Positions 18,225 to 27,434 are shown, counted from the first letter of the stretch. The stretch is DNA of 64,000 nt from Geomonas propionica (GCF_016458235.1 NZ_JAEMHK010000010.1:141062-205061), one strand, 5' to 3'. Numbers and translations: made by a program. Notes: a model not told the origin generated them from the letters alone.

Positions 18225-19550
18225 CTAATCGTTTAGACTGCCTGTTCCGAAGATCCGCGCCAGGGCCTCGATCGACTCCTCGAAGGTGACCTGGTCCGCC
18301 ACGTCCTGCTTCAGGTAGGCGATCATCTGGTCCATCCGGGAGATGGCAAGATCGATTTTCGGGTTGCTGCCTGCCTTGTAGGCGCCGATGTTGATCATGT
18401 CCTCGGCCTGGCGGTAGGTGGCCAGGGTCTCCTTGAACTGCCCGGCAAGCGCCCGGTGCTCACGGCTGGTCACGTCGCTCATGACGCGGCTCGCGCTGTT
18501 CAAGAGGTCGATAGGGGGATAGATGTTCCGGGCCGCCAACTCCCGGGTCAGGATGATGTGCCCGTCCAGGATGCTGCGCATGGCGTCGGAAATCGGCTCG
18601 TTGAAGTCGTCCCCCTCGACCAGGACCGTGTAGAGGCCGGTGATGCTCCCCCCCTGGAAGTTGCCGGTCCGCTCCAAAAGCCTCGGCAGCGCCGCGAACA
18701 CGCTCGGGGTGTACCCCTTGGTGGTGGGGGGCTCGCCGATGGCCAGCCCCACCTCGCGCATCGCCATGGCGAAACGGGTGGCGGAATCCATCATGAGGAG
18801 CACCTTCTTTCCCTGGGCCTGAAAATACTCGGCGATGGTGGTCGCTATGTAGGCGCCGCGCATGCGCACCAGCGGGGGCTGATCGGAGGTCGCCACCACC
18901 ACGACCGATTTCCTGAGCCCTTCCGCCTGCAGGTCCTTCTCGATGAATTCCCGCAGCTCCCTGCCGCGCTCGCCGATCAGGGCGATCACGTTGACGTCGG
19001 CCTCGGTGTAGCGGGCGATCATGCCCAGGAGGGTCGACTTGCCCACGCCGGAGCCGGCCATGATGCCGACCCTTTGCCCCTCGCCGCAGGTCAACAGACC
19101 GTTGATGGGGCGGATGCCGAGGTTCAAGGGCTTCCTTATCGGGCGCCTTTTCATCGGGTTCACCGGGAGGGCGTAGATCGGGTATTCGTCCACGGTCTCG
19201 ATGGGGCCCTTGTCGTCGATGGGTTCGCCCAGACCGTCGATGACCCGCCCCAACAGCGCCGGGCCGACCCCCAGGGCCGCCTTCTCGCGCCGAACCGAAA
19301 TGACGCTCCCCAGTCCCACGCCGCGCAACTCCCCCAGCGGCATCAGCAGGGTCTTGTTGTCGCGGAAACCGACCACCTCGGCGGGAATGGAGGGATGCCC
19401 CTCGGAGTGGACCTCGCACACGCTCCCCACTGCGGTCTCCGGGCAGAACCCCTCGATGACCAGGCCGACCACCTGGGTCACCTTGCCGTGGAAGCGCACC
19501 GGCTTGGCCGCCTCGACCACCGGCATGTAGCGCGCCAGATCAATCCCCAC
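18225..19550 (-). CDS. fliI: Flagellar export ATPase FliI
   Basis: A 441-aa F1-like ATPase that energises flagellar export. Walker A is AGSGVGKSTLLG, Walker B is KKVLLMMDSATRFAMA, and the ERGREL motif is present. The start is GTG 19550, with GGAGG six bases upstream; the start overlaps the end of fliH by 11 bases. The length is normal. It works with FliH (inhibitor/stator) and FliJ (stalk), which flank it. Confidence 0.96.
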   Translation of the reverse strand: MGIDLARYMPVVEAAKPVRFHGKVTQVVGLVIEGFCPETAVGSVCEVHSEGHPSIPAEVVGFRDNKTLLMPLGELRGVGLGSVISVRREKAALGVGPALLGRVIDGLGEPIDDKGPIETVDEYPIYALPVNPMKRRPIRKPLNLGIRPINGLLTCGEGQRVGIMAGSGVGKSTLLGMIARYTEADVNVIALIGERGRELREFIEKDLQAEGLRKSVVVVATSDQPPLVRMRGAYIATTIAEYFQAQGKKVLLMMDSATRFAMAMREVGLAIGEPPTTKGYTPSVFAALPRLLERTGNFQGGSITGLYTVLVEGDDFNEPISDAMRSILDGHIILTRELAARNIYPPIDLLNSASRVMSDVTSREHRALAGQFKETLATYRQAEDMINIGAYKAGSNPKIDLAISRMDQMIAYLKQDVADQVTFEESIEALARIFGTGSLND

Positions 19551-20253
19551 GTTCTTCTTCCTCCCGCCGCGCGTTCTTCTCCTCGGAGAGCCGGCGCATG
19601 ATCTCCTCGAGCTGGGCGTCGAGACCGGCGTCGATGTTGCCGCGCACCGTCTCCACCAGGCAGCTCGCCGGACCCAGCGCGGGGTCCTCGCGTAGCGTGA
19701 TCTTCTTGCGGTCCCGGGTGAGCGCCTGGAACTGCGGCGAGTACGCCACCACCTGGTACTCCTCGAGGTTCAACCGCACCACGATCTCGCCTTCGTCCGC
19801 GGCCAGCTCCACCGCTCCGTGCACCAGCCCCGCGATGAGGCCCGGGTCCAGGGAGAGCTCGCGCAGCATCACCTTGCGGGCGATCAGCACCGAGAGCTTC
19901 AGGAGGTCCTCCTCCGCGTCGTGCATGAGCTGGGCGCGCAAGGCCCCCGTTGACAAGAGCCCCTGGGCCAGCGCCTCGCTCACCTTGGCCAGATCCTCCT
20001 CGGCCTGCTGCCTCCCCTTCTTGATCCCCTCGGCATGGGCCTGCTGGATCCTTCTCAGCGCCTCATCCTCGGCGATCATGGCGGGAGCGACCTCGGGCTC
20101 CTCTTCTTCCTCGACCGGAGCGGGTTCCTCCCCCCCCAACTGGATGGGACGGAACACCTCCTGCCCGGTCGGGGGAACCAGCACGTCTCCCAGCGGCTCC
20201 AAGGTGTAGGCCGCGGAGGCGATCCCCTTCCTGATGATCTTAAACGAGGACAT
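19540..20253 (-). CDS. fliH: Flagellar assembly protein FliH
   Basis: A 237-aa regulator of FliI. An acidic linker (about residues 40-58) precedes a long helix with AHAEGIKKGRQQAEEDLAKV, then the V-ATPase subunit E-like C-terminal domain (ISVLIARKVMLRELSLDPGLI region). It overlaps fliG by 14 bases and fliI by 11. The family is poorly conserved, but position and architecture are clear. Confidence 0.93.
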   Translation of the reverse strand: MSSFKIIRKGIASAAYTLEPLGDVLVPPTGQEVFRPIQLGGEEPAPVEEEEEPEVAPAMIAEDEALRRIQQAHAEGIKKGRQQAEEDLAKVSEALAQGLLSTGALRAQLMHDAEEDLLKLSVLIARKVMLRELSLDPGLIAGLVHGAVELAADEGEIVVRLNLEEYQVVAYSPQFQALTRDRKKITLREDPALGPASCLVETVRGNIDAGLDAQLEEIMRRLSEEKNARREEEERGD

Positions 20254-21232
20254 CTTCCGCCCCGCGTCCCGCGATGACCACCTTCCCTTCCTCCTCCATC
20301 TTCCGGACGATCTTGATGATCTCGCTCTGCGCCTTCTCCACGTCGGAGAGACGTACCGGCCCCATGACCTCCAGGTCCTCCTTGATCATCTCGGCCGCGC
20401 GGCTGGAGATGTTGCGGAAGATCTTGTCCTTGACCTCGTCCACCGAGGTCTTCATGGCTAGGGTCAGGGTGTCGTTGGAGACCTCGCGCATGATGGACTG
20501 GATGGCGCGGTCGTCCAGCTTGAAGATGTCCTCGAAGGTGAACAGGTGCTTCCTGATCACCTCGGCCAGCGGCGGGTTCATGGTGTCGAGCTTGTCCAGG
20601 ATCTTCTTCTCGCGGCTGCGGTCGAGGTGCGCGAACATGTCCACCACCTTCTCCACGCCGCCGACCTTGAAGCGCTGCACCCCGCCCAGGGCGGTCAATT
20701 CCACCCGAATCACCTCGTCGATCTCGGCCAGGATCTCCGGCGAGACCTGGTCCACCTCCGCGATGCGGATCACCACCTCGGCCTGCAGCTCCTGCGGCAA
20801 GAGGGCGATAATCTCGCTGGTCTGCTTCGGCTTCAGCTTGGCCAGCACCACCGCGATGGTCTGCGGGTGCTCCTGGGAAAAGAAGTTGGCGATGGTGCGG
20901 GGGTCCATGGTGGAGAGGATGTCGGCCATGTCGCCGATACCCGAGGTGCGGATCTCCTGCAAGAGGGTCTCGGCACGCAGCGGACCCAGCGCCTTCTCCA
21001 GGATCTTTTTGACGAACTCCTCCCCTTGGGAGAAAAAGCCGGTTTCCGGGTTGGTGATGTCGGTGAACTCCTCCACCACCGAGGCGATCTCCTCGCGCGG
21101 GACGTGGCCGAGCTTGGACATGCTCTGGCTGATCCGCTTGATATCGCCGTCGTCCATATGCCCGAATACCTTGGCGGTCGCCTCGGGGCCCAGGTACAAA
21201 AGGAGTATGGCGGCCTTTTCGGCTCCGGTCAT
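20240..21232 (-). CDS. fliG: Flagellar motor switch protein FliG
   Basis: A 330-aa rotor protein that makes contact with MotA. The N-terminal domain (TGAEKAAILLLYLG), the middle EHPQTIAVVLAKL motif and the C-terminal charged torque helix (LVDRAIQS-type region, here LDDRAIQSIMREVSND) are all present. GAGGTG precedes the ATG. It sits between fliF, which it binds, and fliH. Confidence 0.96.
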   Translation of the reverse strand: MTGAEKAAILLLYLGPEATAKVFGHMDDGDIKRISQSMSKLGHVPREEIASVVEEFTDITNPETGFFSQGEEFVKKILEKALGPLRAETLLQEIRTSGIGDMADILSTMDPRTIANFFSQEHPQTIAVVLAKLKPKQTSEIIALLPQELQAEVVIRIAEVDQVSPEILAEIDEVIRVELTALGGVQRFKVGGVEKVVDMFAHLDRSREKKILDKLDTMNPPLAEVIRKHLFTFEDIFKLDDRAIQSIMREVSNDTLTLAMKTSVDEVKDKIFRNISSRAAEMIKEDLEVMGPVRLSDVEKAQSEIIKIVRKMEEEGKVVIAGRGAEDVLV

Positions 21233-21261
21233 GCTGCACCTCTAAAGGTCATGGTTTTCAT

Positions 21262-22833
21262 CTATTCCTTGCGCGACAGCCAGTTCTGCAGGATCTGGGC
21301 GGCCTGGTAGGGGTCCTGCTTCACCTTCTCCACCAGCTCGATCTGGGTCACCCGCATCTTCTCCTGGGCCATCCGCTGCATCTCGAGCATGTGGGCGTTC
21401 TCGGCCTCATCCTGCACCGGCATGAACGAGGTGGCCGGCTTCTCGCTCTTCAGCATCTTCAACAGCGGCCGGAGCACGAACAGGATCAGGGCCAGGAAGC
21501 CAAGCCCGATCAGGCCGTTCTTGATCAGGGTCTGCACGATGGGGGCGTCGTACCACTTGGGCGCCTCGCTGCCGGTCTCGCCGGTCTCCTGGAACGGGAT
21601 GTTGGCCACGGTGACCTGGTCGCCGCGCTCGGCGTTGAAGCCGACGGCACTCTTCACCAGCGCCTCGATCTTCTGCATCTCGTCCGGGGTGCGGGGCTGG
21701 TACTTGGGCTGCGCACCCGGCTTCGCCCCCACCGGGAGGTCGTACTTGCCGTCCACCAGGACCGCCACCGACACCTTGGAGAGCGCCCCCACCGGCTCGA
21801 TGATGCGGGCGGTGGAGCGGCTCACCTCGTAGTTCAGGGTTTCATCGGTTTTCGAGCCGCCGCCACTCTGGCCGGGAGCTGCGCCGGGGGCACGGCCGAG
21901 GTTGGTCTGCGCGCCGGGAACGCCGGAGGCGCTGGTCGTGGTGCCCCCCTTCTCCTCGCTTCTCTGCTCGCTTCTCACCGCGGCGGACTCGGGGTCGTAG
22001 CGCTCCTCGTACTTCTCGACCTGCTTGAAGTCGAAGTTGGCGGTGACCCGCGCCACGCACTTGCCGGAGCCGACCACGCGGTCCAAGAGCGTCTGCAGCT
22101 TGTCCTCCTGGGTCTTCTCGAAGTTGCGCTGGGTCTCCTGGCGCGAGCCGGTGAGCTTGCTGGCCGGGTCGGAGGTGGTGCTGCCGGAGAGCATCTTGCC
22201 CCGGCTGTCCAGGACGGTGACCTGCTCCGGGTCCATCCCCTCGATGGACGAGGCGACCAGGTGCACGATCCCCTGCACCTCGGCCTCCCGCAGCAACCGG
22301 TTCGATTTCATCTTGAGCACGACCGAGGCGGTGGCCGGCTTCTCGGAGTCCTTGAACAGGGTCTTCTCGGGTATGGCCAGGTGCACCCGGGCCGACTCGA
22401 CCCCGGCGATCTGGGAGATGGTACGCGACAGCTCGCCCTGCAAGGCGCGCTGATAGTTCAGCTTCTGCACGAACTCGGTCATGCCGAAGTTCTTGCGGTC
22501 GAAGATCTCGTAGCCGACGCCGCCCCCCTGGGGGAGACCGTCGCTGGCCATGGAGAGCCTCAGGTCGTACACCTTGTCCGAAGGCACCAGGATCGCCTTG
22601 CCGTCGGCGGCGATCTGGTAGGGGACCTTCTGCTCTTTCAATTTTTTGACAATCTCGCCGGCGTCGTCGCTGTTCAGGTTGGCGAACAGCGGACGGTAGT
22701 CGGTCTTGTTCGCCACGGTGATCAGCGCGGCGAAGGCGAGCAGCGACGCGACCGCCACCCCCGCAACGACCATCCGCTTCCCGGTCGACATGGCGAGAAA
22801 AGGTTCCAGCAGTTTTTTAAGCCCTTCCGGCAT
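21262..22833 (-). CDS. fliF: Flagellar MS-ring protein FliF
   Basis: A 523-aa MS-ring subunit. It has two transmembrane helices (about residues 22-42 and 430-450), a large periplasmic region with the YscJ/FliF domain (LNSDDAGEIVKKLKEQ, FGMTEFVQKLNYQRALQGEL) and a C-terminal cytoplasmic tail that binds FliG. Length and domain order are normal. It is 29 bp upstream of fliG and 17 bp after fliE. Confidence 0.96.
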   Translation of the reverse strand: MPEGLKKLLEPFLAMSTGKRMVVAGVAVASLLAFAALITVANKTDYRPLFANLNSDDAGEIVKKLKEQKVPYQIAADGKAILVPSDKVYDLRLSMASDGLPQGGGVGYEIFDRKNFGMTEFVQKLNYQRALQGELSRTISQIAGVESARVHLAIPEKTLFKDSEKPATASVVLKMKSNRLLREAEVQGIVHLVASSIEGMDPEQVTVLDSRGKMLSGSTTSDPASKLTGSRQETQRNFEKTQEDKLQTLLDRVVGSGKCVARVTANFDFKQVEKYEERYDPESAAVRSEQRSEEKGGTTTSASGVPGAQTNLGRAPGAAPGQSGGGSKTDETLNYEVSRSTARIIEPVGALSKVSVAVLVDGKYDLPVGAKPGAQPKYQPRTPDEMQKIEALVKSAVGFNAERGDQVTVANIPFQETGETGSEAPKWYDAPIVQTLIKNGLIGLGFLALILFVLRPLLKMLKSEKPATSFMPVQDEAENAHMLEMQRMAQEKMRVTQIELVEKVKQDPYQAAQILQNWLSRKE

Positions 22834-22850
22834 GGTATCCCCTTACCCTT

Positions 22851-23165
22851 TTAAACCGGCATCCTCATGATCTCCTGGTACGCCTCGACCGCCTTGTTGC
22901 GCACCTGGGTCAGCATCTGGAAGGAGATACTCGCCTTTTCCACCGCGAGCATCACCTCGTGCAGCCCCTTGCTCTCGCCGGTGGCGAGCCCCTGGATGGA
23001 GCGGTCGGCGACGCCCTGCTGCTCGTTCACCTTGGAGACCATTTCCTCCAGAAACTTGCCGAAACCGACAGTGGGGTTGCCCTGCGCCCCCTGGATCCCC
23101 TGCGTCTCCTGGGTGGGAAAAGCCTGGGAGAGTCCGCCTACCTTGGTAAGTGCCGATATTTCCAT
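22851..23165 (-). CDS. fliE: Flagellar hook-basal body protein FliE
   Basis: A 104-aa rod component connecting the MS ring to the rod. The C-terminal half shows the FliE motif (HEVMLAVEKASISFQMLTQV, RNKAVEAYQEIMRM). GGAGG stands six bases before the ATG. It lies between flgC and fliF as expected. Confidence 0.94.
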   Translation of the reverse strand: MEISALTKVGGLSQAFPTQETQGIQGAQGNPTVGFGKFLEEMVSKVNEQQGVADRSIQGLATGESKGLHEVMLAVEKASISFQMLTQVRNKAVEAYQEIMRMPV

Positions 23166-23181
23166 CTATTGCCTCCGTTAC

Positions 23182-23619
23182 CTAGCGCAGCAGGTCAAGC
23201 GTCTTCAACGCCATGCTCTTGGCTGCCTGGGTCGCCGTAATGTTCGCCTCATAGCTGCGGCTGGCCGTGATCATGTCGGCCATCTCCTCCACCACGTTGA
23301 CGTTGGGGTAGGCCACGTAGCCGTTAGGGTCCGCGTCGGGGTGCCCCGGCTCGTACTGCAGCCTGGGTGGCCTCTGGTCTTCGTTGATCTGGGTCACCTG
23401 GACACTCCTGGCATCGTTGGCGCGGGAGAGCGCGGCCCCGAAGGAGTTCCCTTCCTTGACCGGGGTGGCCGTGAACACCGCGTCCTTGCGCCGGTACGGT
23501 CCCCCCTCCGCGGTCCTGGTGGAGTTGACGTTGGCCAGGTTGGAGGAGATCAGGTTCATGCGGGTGCGCTCGGCGGCGAGGGCCGAGGCGCTGATGTCCA
23601 TGGAAGTGAAAAAGTCCAT
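23182..23619 (-). CDS. flgC: Flagellar basal body rod protein FlgC
   Basis: A 145-aa rod protein. The N-terminal rod motif (AAERTRMNLISSNLANVNST) and the C-terminal signature (PNVNVVEEMADMITASRSYEAN) are intact. It starts one base inside the flgB stop (TAATG), implying coupled translation. FlgC and FlgB together form the proximal rod. Confidence 0.96.
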   Translation of the reverse strand: MDFFTSMDISASALAAERTRMNLISSNLANVNSTRTAEGGPYRRKDAVFTATPVKEGNSFGAALSRANDARSVQVTQINEDQRPPRLQYEPGHPDADPNGYVAYPNVNVVEEMADMITASRSYEANITATQAAKSMALKTLDLLR

Positions 23620-24041
23620 TATAAGGTACCCCTTATGGCCTGCTTCAGTTCCTCGAACTTCTTGCTGAGGATCTGCACGCTGGCGTTGTACATGATCTGG
23701 TTCTCGGCCAGGCGCCCCATCTCGGTCTCCATCTCCACGCCGTTGCCGTCGGGGGCCATGTTGCGGGAATTCACCTCGACCACGTCACCCTGCACCTTCT
23801 CCAGGGAGGCCGCTGAGCCACCCTTGAGCGGGATGTGGCGCGGGTTGGTCACCGAACCGGCGTTGGGACCCTGCTTCAGGGCGCTCTTCAGCTGCCCCTC
23901 GAAGGAGAGGTCGGTGCTGGTGTAGCCCGGCGTCTCCACGTTGGCCAGGTTGGCCGAGATCATGGTCTGCCGCTTCGCCCTAAGGTCCAGGGTCTTGCCC
24001 AGAAGTTCAACGCTGGTCCCGAATAATCCTTGTACTGGCAT
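23619..24041 (-). CDS. flgB: Flagellar basal body rod protein FlgB
   Basis: A 140-aa proximal rod protein with the N-terminal motif KRQTMISANLANVETPGY and a C-terminal helix (MYNASVQILSKKFEELKQAI). The ATG at 24041 is chosen because AAGGAGG precedes it; the open frame reaches back to 24131 but the extra residues are not FlgB-like. It is the first gene of the cluster, with a sigma-54-type promoter 30 bp upstream. Confidence 0.95.
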   Translation of the reverse strand: MPVQGLFGTSVELLGKTLDLRAKRQTMISANLANVETPGYTSTDLSFEGQLKSALKQGPNAGSVTNPRHIPLKGGSAASLEKVQGDVVEVNSRNMAPDGNGVEMETEMGRLAENQIMYNASVQILSKKFEELKQAIRGTL

Positions 24042-24070
24042 CTCTTCCTCCTTGGTCGCCAAGCTGCAAC

Positions 24071-24086
24071 AGCAAAAGGCGTACCA
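24071..24086 (-). promoter_or_regulatory. Sigma-54-type (-24/-12) promoter upstream of flgB
   Basis: On the minus strand the 16-mer TGGTACGCCTTTTGCT fits TGGCAC-N5-TTGC[A/T] with one mismatch (T for C at the fourth base). Spacing of GG and GC is exact. Transcription would start near 24060 and give a leader of about 20 bases carrying only the ribosome binding site. Confidence 0.78.
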
Positions 24087-24155
24087 CCCACGGCTGGCTC
24101 CTGTTTTCGGCAGGTTACACCGCCGAGCCACGGCCGGGTCATCTTTTTGACAGCG

Positions 24156-26243
24156 TCAAGGGAGCTGTCCCGCAATCTTCATGCGCCAGTTCAGGTCGCT
24201 GACCGCCTCGGCGGCGAGCTTGCCCCAGGTGCCGCCCAGGCCGGCGGCCTTGTCCCAGCTCGCCTTGGCCTGGCGCACCTCGCCCAGCTGCAGCTGCAGC
24301 TCCCCGGTCTTGTACAGGAACTGGCCGCTCATCTCGCCGGAGGCTACGCTCCCCCCCACCTGGCAGGCCGCCAGAGCCCGCTGGTAATCGTGACCGGCGG
24401 CGAGGGCCGTGGCCAGGGTGAAGTAACCGTCCGGGAGGAACGGATCATCCCGCTTGGCCGCCGCGGTGAACCGGGACAGGCTGCGCACCGCGCCACCGTG
24501 GTCCTTGGCCGCCGTTAGCGCCTTGCCCAGGTAGTATTCGCTCTCCGGCAGCTGCGCCTGGGCACCCTTGGCGCCCAGAAAGGCAAGCTGCGCCGCTGCT
24601 CCGGGGAGGTCGCCCCGCTCGAAGGCCAGTCGCCCCAACTGCTCGCGCACCCGCCCCAGGTGCGGATCGCGGGGGAAGCGGGCCAGGAAGTCGCGCGCGG
24701 TCGCCTCGGCCAGCGGCACGTTGCCGAAGGCGACGGCATCGTCCACCATGCGGGCCACGAGGAAGGGGGCGCTGCCTGCGGCCCAGTTCTTCTGCTGCAG
24801 GTAGCCGAAGAGCTCCAGCTCCTTAGCTGTGGCGCCGGTCTTCTCGAAGGCCTGGGCAATCCTCTCGGCGAAGCCGGGATCGCCGAAGCAGCGGGCCAGG
24901 TACTCCCGGTTGTCGAGAGCGAGTTGTACCAGCCCCTGGTCGTTGCCGGAGGCGGCCAGATCCTGGTACACCGGGAAGAGGATCTCCTCCCGCATCTTCT
25001 TGATGATGGTGCTGAAGATGCCGCGCGGGTAGCGCCGGTCATAGGTGACTACGGTCTCCAGGGCCTCCTTTGGGGAGGCGTACAGCGAGAGGAGCAGCGT
25101 CATCTTGAAGAGCGCCTCGTCGCGCGAGGCGGGATCGCCCGGTTCCTGGTAGATGGCCCGGTACTTGGCCAGCAGTTCCTGGTAGCGGTCGCGGGAGAGG
25201 GTGAAAAGGTCGCGGTCGGCGAGCTTCAGGCGCGCCCTGCCGGCGGCGGCGCTCCCGGGGGAGTAGACCACCACGCTGCGGTACATGGCCAGCGCCGCCT
25301 CCTTCTGCCCGTTGCGCTCGATGAGGTCGGCCAGGCGGTTCAGGAGTTCGGCCTGGTAGGGGGTGCCCAGGTAGCGGTCCATGAGGCGCAGCAGCATGGC
25401 GCGCGCGGCGGGGAAGTTGCCGGTCCGAGACAGCGCGTCGGAGTAGGGCTGCAGCAGTTCCGGTGCCTGCTCCAGGTACTGGGGCCAGAGCCCCTCCCCC
25501 TGTCTGAAGTAGGAGACCGCGTCCTGGTGCCGTCCCAGCCGCTCCAGCGCCTCGCCGAGCCGGTAGCAGGCGAGCGCCTTGGGGCCAGTGGCCTTGTTGG
25601 TGAACATGGAGAAGACGTTGACCGCCTCCTCGGCCCGGTCCCGGTACAAGAGGCTTTCCCCCTGCTGGAACAGGAGCGCCTCCCCCTCGGGAAGGAGCCC
25701 CTTGAGGACCTTGCCGTCGGTGGGGGCGAAGGGGACCCCGCCGGGATCGGCGTCGAAATCGCGCACGAAACGCTCGGTGCCGGAGAGAATCGGCTCCCGC
25801 CCGGGGGCGATGTCGACCCGCACCGCCCGCTTCAACCCGGGACCGATGTCCAGCGACAGCACACTCGGGTTGGCACAGGAGACCACCTGGACACCGGCGT
25901 CCGCCACGCGCATCGGGATGGAGACGTTGAGCGCGCCGCGCAGTTGTGACGTGGTGACACCGGCGACCTGCTTGTCGTTCAAGGCACGCAGTTTCTTGAA
26001 GCTGGGGGAATCGGCGTCGCGCACCTCGAGCCTGACCCGCCCGGGAAGGGCCCGGAGCGTGTAGTCGGGGGGGGACTGGAAAAAGAGGTTGACCCTGGTG
26101 TACCCCTGGTGGGGGTGCACCGCGATGCGCAACAGGCGGTTTTCCTGCTGCGCCAGGACGCTTTGCGGCTGGGCGCAGGCGAGCAGTATCGTGACGAGCC
26201 CCAGGAGAAGACCGGGGGCGGGTATGCGCAGCGTAAAGGTCAT
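24156..26243 (-). CDS. Exported TPR-repeat protein with AMIN-like N-terminal domain
   Basis: A 695-aa protein. The signal sequence (about residues 1-32) includes LLAC, which may be a lipobox, or the cut may be at VLAQ. Residues 35-140 look like an AMIN-type beta domain (LRIAVHPHQGYTRVNLFFQS) that binds cell-envelope glycans in known examples. The rest is helical TPR repeats (LACYRLGEALERLGRHQDAV, QAELLNRLADLIERNGQ). There is no good ribosome binding site; ATG 26243 is used, and ATG 26267 is an alternative. It follows the flagellar genes' promoter region on the same strand but is upstream of it, so it is a separate transcription unit. In related bacteria similar genes neighbour flagellar genes, suggesting motor or envelope placement; this is inference. 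Confidence 0.75.
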   Translation of the reverse strand: MTFTLRIPAPGLLLGLVTILLACAQPQSVLAQQENRLLRIAVHPHQGYTRVNLFFQSPPDYTLRALPGRVRLEVRDADSPSFKKLRALNDKQVAGVTTSQLRGALNVSIPMRVADAGVQVVSCANPSVLSLDIGPGLKRAVRVDIAPGREPILSGTERFVRDFDADPGGVPFAPTDGKVLKGLLPEGEALLFQQGESLLYRDRAEEAVNVFSMFTNKATGPKALACYRLGEALERLGRHQDAVSYFRQGEGLWPQYLEQAPELLQPYSDALSRTGNFPAARAMLLRLMDRYLGTPYQAELLNRLADLIERNGQKEAALAMYRSVVVYSPGSAAAGRARLKLADRDLFTLSRDRYQELLAKYRAIYQEPGDPASRDEALFKMTLLLSLYASPKEALETVVTYDRRYPRGIFSTIIKKMREEILFPVYQDLAASGNDQGLVQLALDNREYLARCFGDPGFAERIAQAFEKTGATAKELELFGYLQQKNWAAGSAPFLVARMVDDAVAFGNVPLAEATARDFLARFPRDPHLGRVREQLGRLAFERGDLPGAAAQLAFLGAKGAQAQLPESEYYLGKALTAAKDHGGAVRSLSRFTAAAKRDDPFLPDGYFTLATALAAGHDYQRALAACQVGGSVASGEMSGQFLYKTGELQLQLGEVRQAKASWDKAAGLGGTWGKLAAEAVSDLNWRMKIAGQLP

Positions 26244-26376
26244 GGGGGAGTGCAAGGCAAAAGGCATGCCGTAGGGGCGCGCGCCGGCATCGTCGCGCCA
26301 ACCTGTCGTAACTGCGGGGTTTTACCAGCGAGGATTTTTTTCATGGCGCCGGCAGCGCGCCTGAGGCGGCCGGCCA

Positions 26377-26411
26377 GTCAAAAAAACGAAGCCCGGGGAT
26401 GTTTTTTTGAC
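26377..26411 (-). terminator. A/T-armed hairpin after the pseudoreceiver gene
   Basis: GTCAAAAAAAC (26377-26387) and GTTTTTTTGAC (26401-26411) are perfect 11-base inverted arms with a 13-base loop containing CCCGGGG. On the minus strand the 3' arm carries the T-run. It begins eight bases after the stop of the gene ending at 26419. Likely terminator, though the T-run lies inside the stem. Confidence 0.55.
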
Positions 26412-26418
26412 TCGCCTG

Positions 26419-27423
26419 TCAGTGGTGCAGGATCTGCTCCAGCTTTTCGGCGAGTTCGTGCGGGGCGTAGGGGGGCATGACAACCCCCTTCACCCCCGCC
26501 TTGAGCGCCTTCAGCACCGCAGTGCGGGTCCACTCGGGGGCTGAGAGCAGAACTGCCCCGCCGCTACGGTCCACCATCGGGACCACCCGCTTGCAGATGG
26601 CCAGGTCGCGGTCGGAGGTCTGCTTCAGGAAGATGAATGCGGCACGGACCTCGCCCTGGGCGAAGAGCCCCGGGAGGTCGGCACCCAAGGGGGCGTCGAT
26701 CAGGTTGAGGCCGCTGTCGGCCAGCCCCAGCACCAGCTCCTGGCGCCCCTGGTCGTCGCCCAGCACCAGGATGGAGGGGAGCGGACCGGCGCTTTCCTCG
26801 GCGGCCGCCTCGACCTCGGGCTCAGCCTCGACCGCAGCCTCCTCCGGCTGCGGGTCGAAGAGGTTGGCCAGGGGATGGGGGATCAGGATGTCCACCATGT
26901 TCATCTCGTGCCCCTCGATCTGCAGGGGGGCACGGTACATCAGGTACTCGCCGTCCGGGAACGGGAGCTCATCGCTGAGCGGGTCGGTGCCGGGAACGTA
27001 CTTCTGCGGCGGGAGGAGCTTCAGATGCACCTTGTCCGGCAGGTTGGGCTGGAACACCGAGTTGAAGGAGCCGATGATCTGGTTGGCGATCTCGCCGAAG
27101 GCGTCCACGTCGTCCGGTTCCTGGATGGAAAGCCGGCGCTTCTCCTGTATCCTCGGCCCCGGGATCCCCAAAAGGATGGAGCTCATGACGATGGTGTCGC
27201 CCAGCGAGAAGAGGAGGTAGAAGAAGCCGGGATACGCCTCCCGCGACTCCACACCCACCACGTAGATGGGATTATCCTCGTCCCCCAGGTAGCTCGTGCG
27301 GTTGGTGTTGAGGACGTCGGAGGCGGCCACGGACATGCTCTGGCCCAGGAGCATGCTGCTCTCCTCCCCGGCCTGCTTCATGGCGGCGTCCAGCATGGAT
27401 TGTAGTTTTTCGAATGCAGCCAT
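26419..27423 (-). CDS. CheC/CheX-like protein fused to a receiver-like domain without the phospho-acceptor
   Basis: A 334-aa protein of the cheY-cheX operon. Residues 1-190 resemble the CheC/CheX/FliY phosphatase fold; the helix DAFGEIANQIIGSFNSVF fits the D/S-x-x-x-E-x-x-N catalytic pattern of that group. A Glu/Ala-rich linker covers about 195-220. Residues 222-334 have the length and alternating pattern of a receiver (PSILVLGDDQGRQELVLGL at the start, GVKGVVMPPYAPHELAEKL at the end), but the usual beta-3 Asp position reads FIFLKQ, so it cannot be phosphorylated the normal way. AGGCGG precedes the ATG. It lies 11 bases after cheX. It may be a phosphatase or adaptor regulated by binding rather than phosphorylation. 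Confidence 0.72.
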   Translation of the reverse strand: MAAFEKLQSMLDAAMKQAGEESSMLLGQSMSVAASDVLNTNRTSYLGDEDNPIYVVGVESREAYPGFFYLLFSLGDTIVMSSILLGIPGPRIQEKRRLSIQEPDDVDAFGEIANQIIGSFNSVFQPNLPDKVHLKLLPPQKYVPGTDPLSDELPFPDGEYLMYRAPLQIEGHEMNMVDILIPHPLANLFDPQPEEAAVEAEPEVEAAAEESAGPLPSILVLGDDQGRQELVLGLADSGLNLIDAPLGADLPGLFAQGEVRAAFIFLKQTSDRDLAICKRVVPMVDRSGGAVLLSAPEWTRTAVLKALKAGVKGVVMPPYAPHELAEKLEQILHH

Positions 27424-27434
27424 TACCGTACCGC

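Noticed and set aside
21391..22854. 487-codon plus-strand ORF over fliF
   Set aside because: It is antisense to the clear fliF gene, with repetitive shadow composition and no recognisable motif.
24660..25949. 429-codon plus-strand ORF inside the TPR gene
   Set aside because: Shadow of the minus-strand TPR protein; no start signal or family match.
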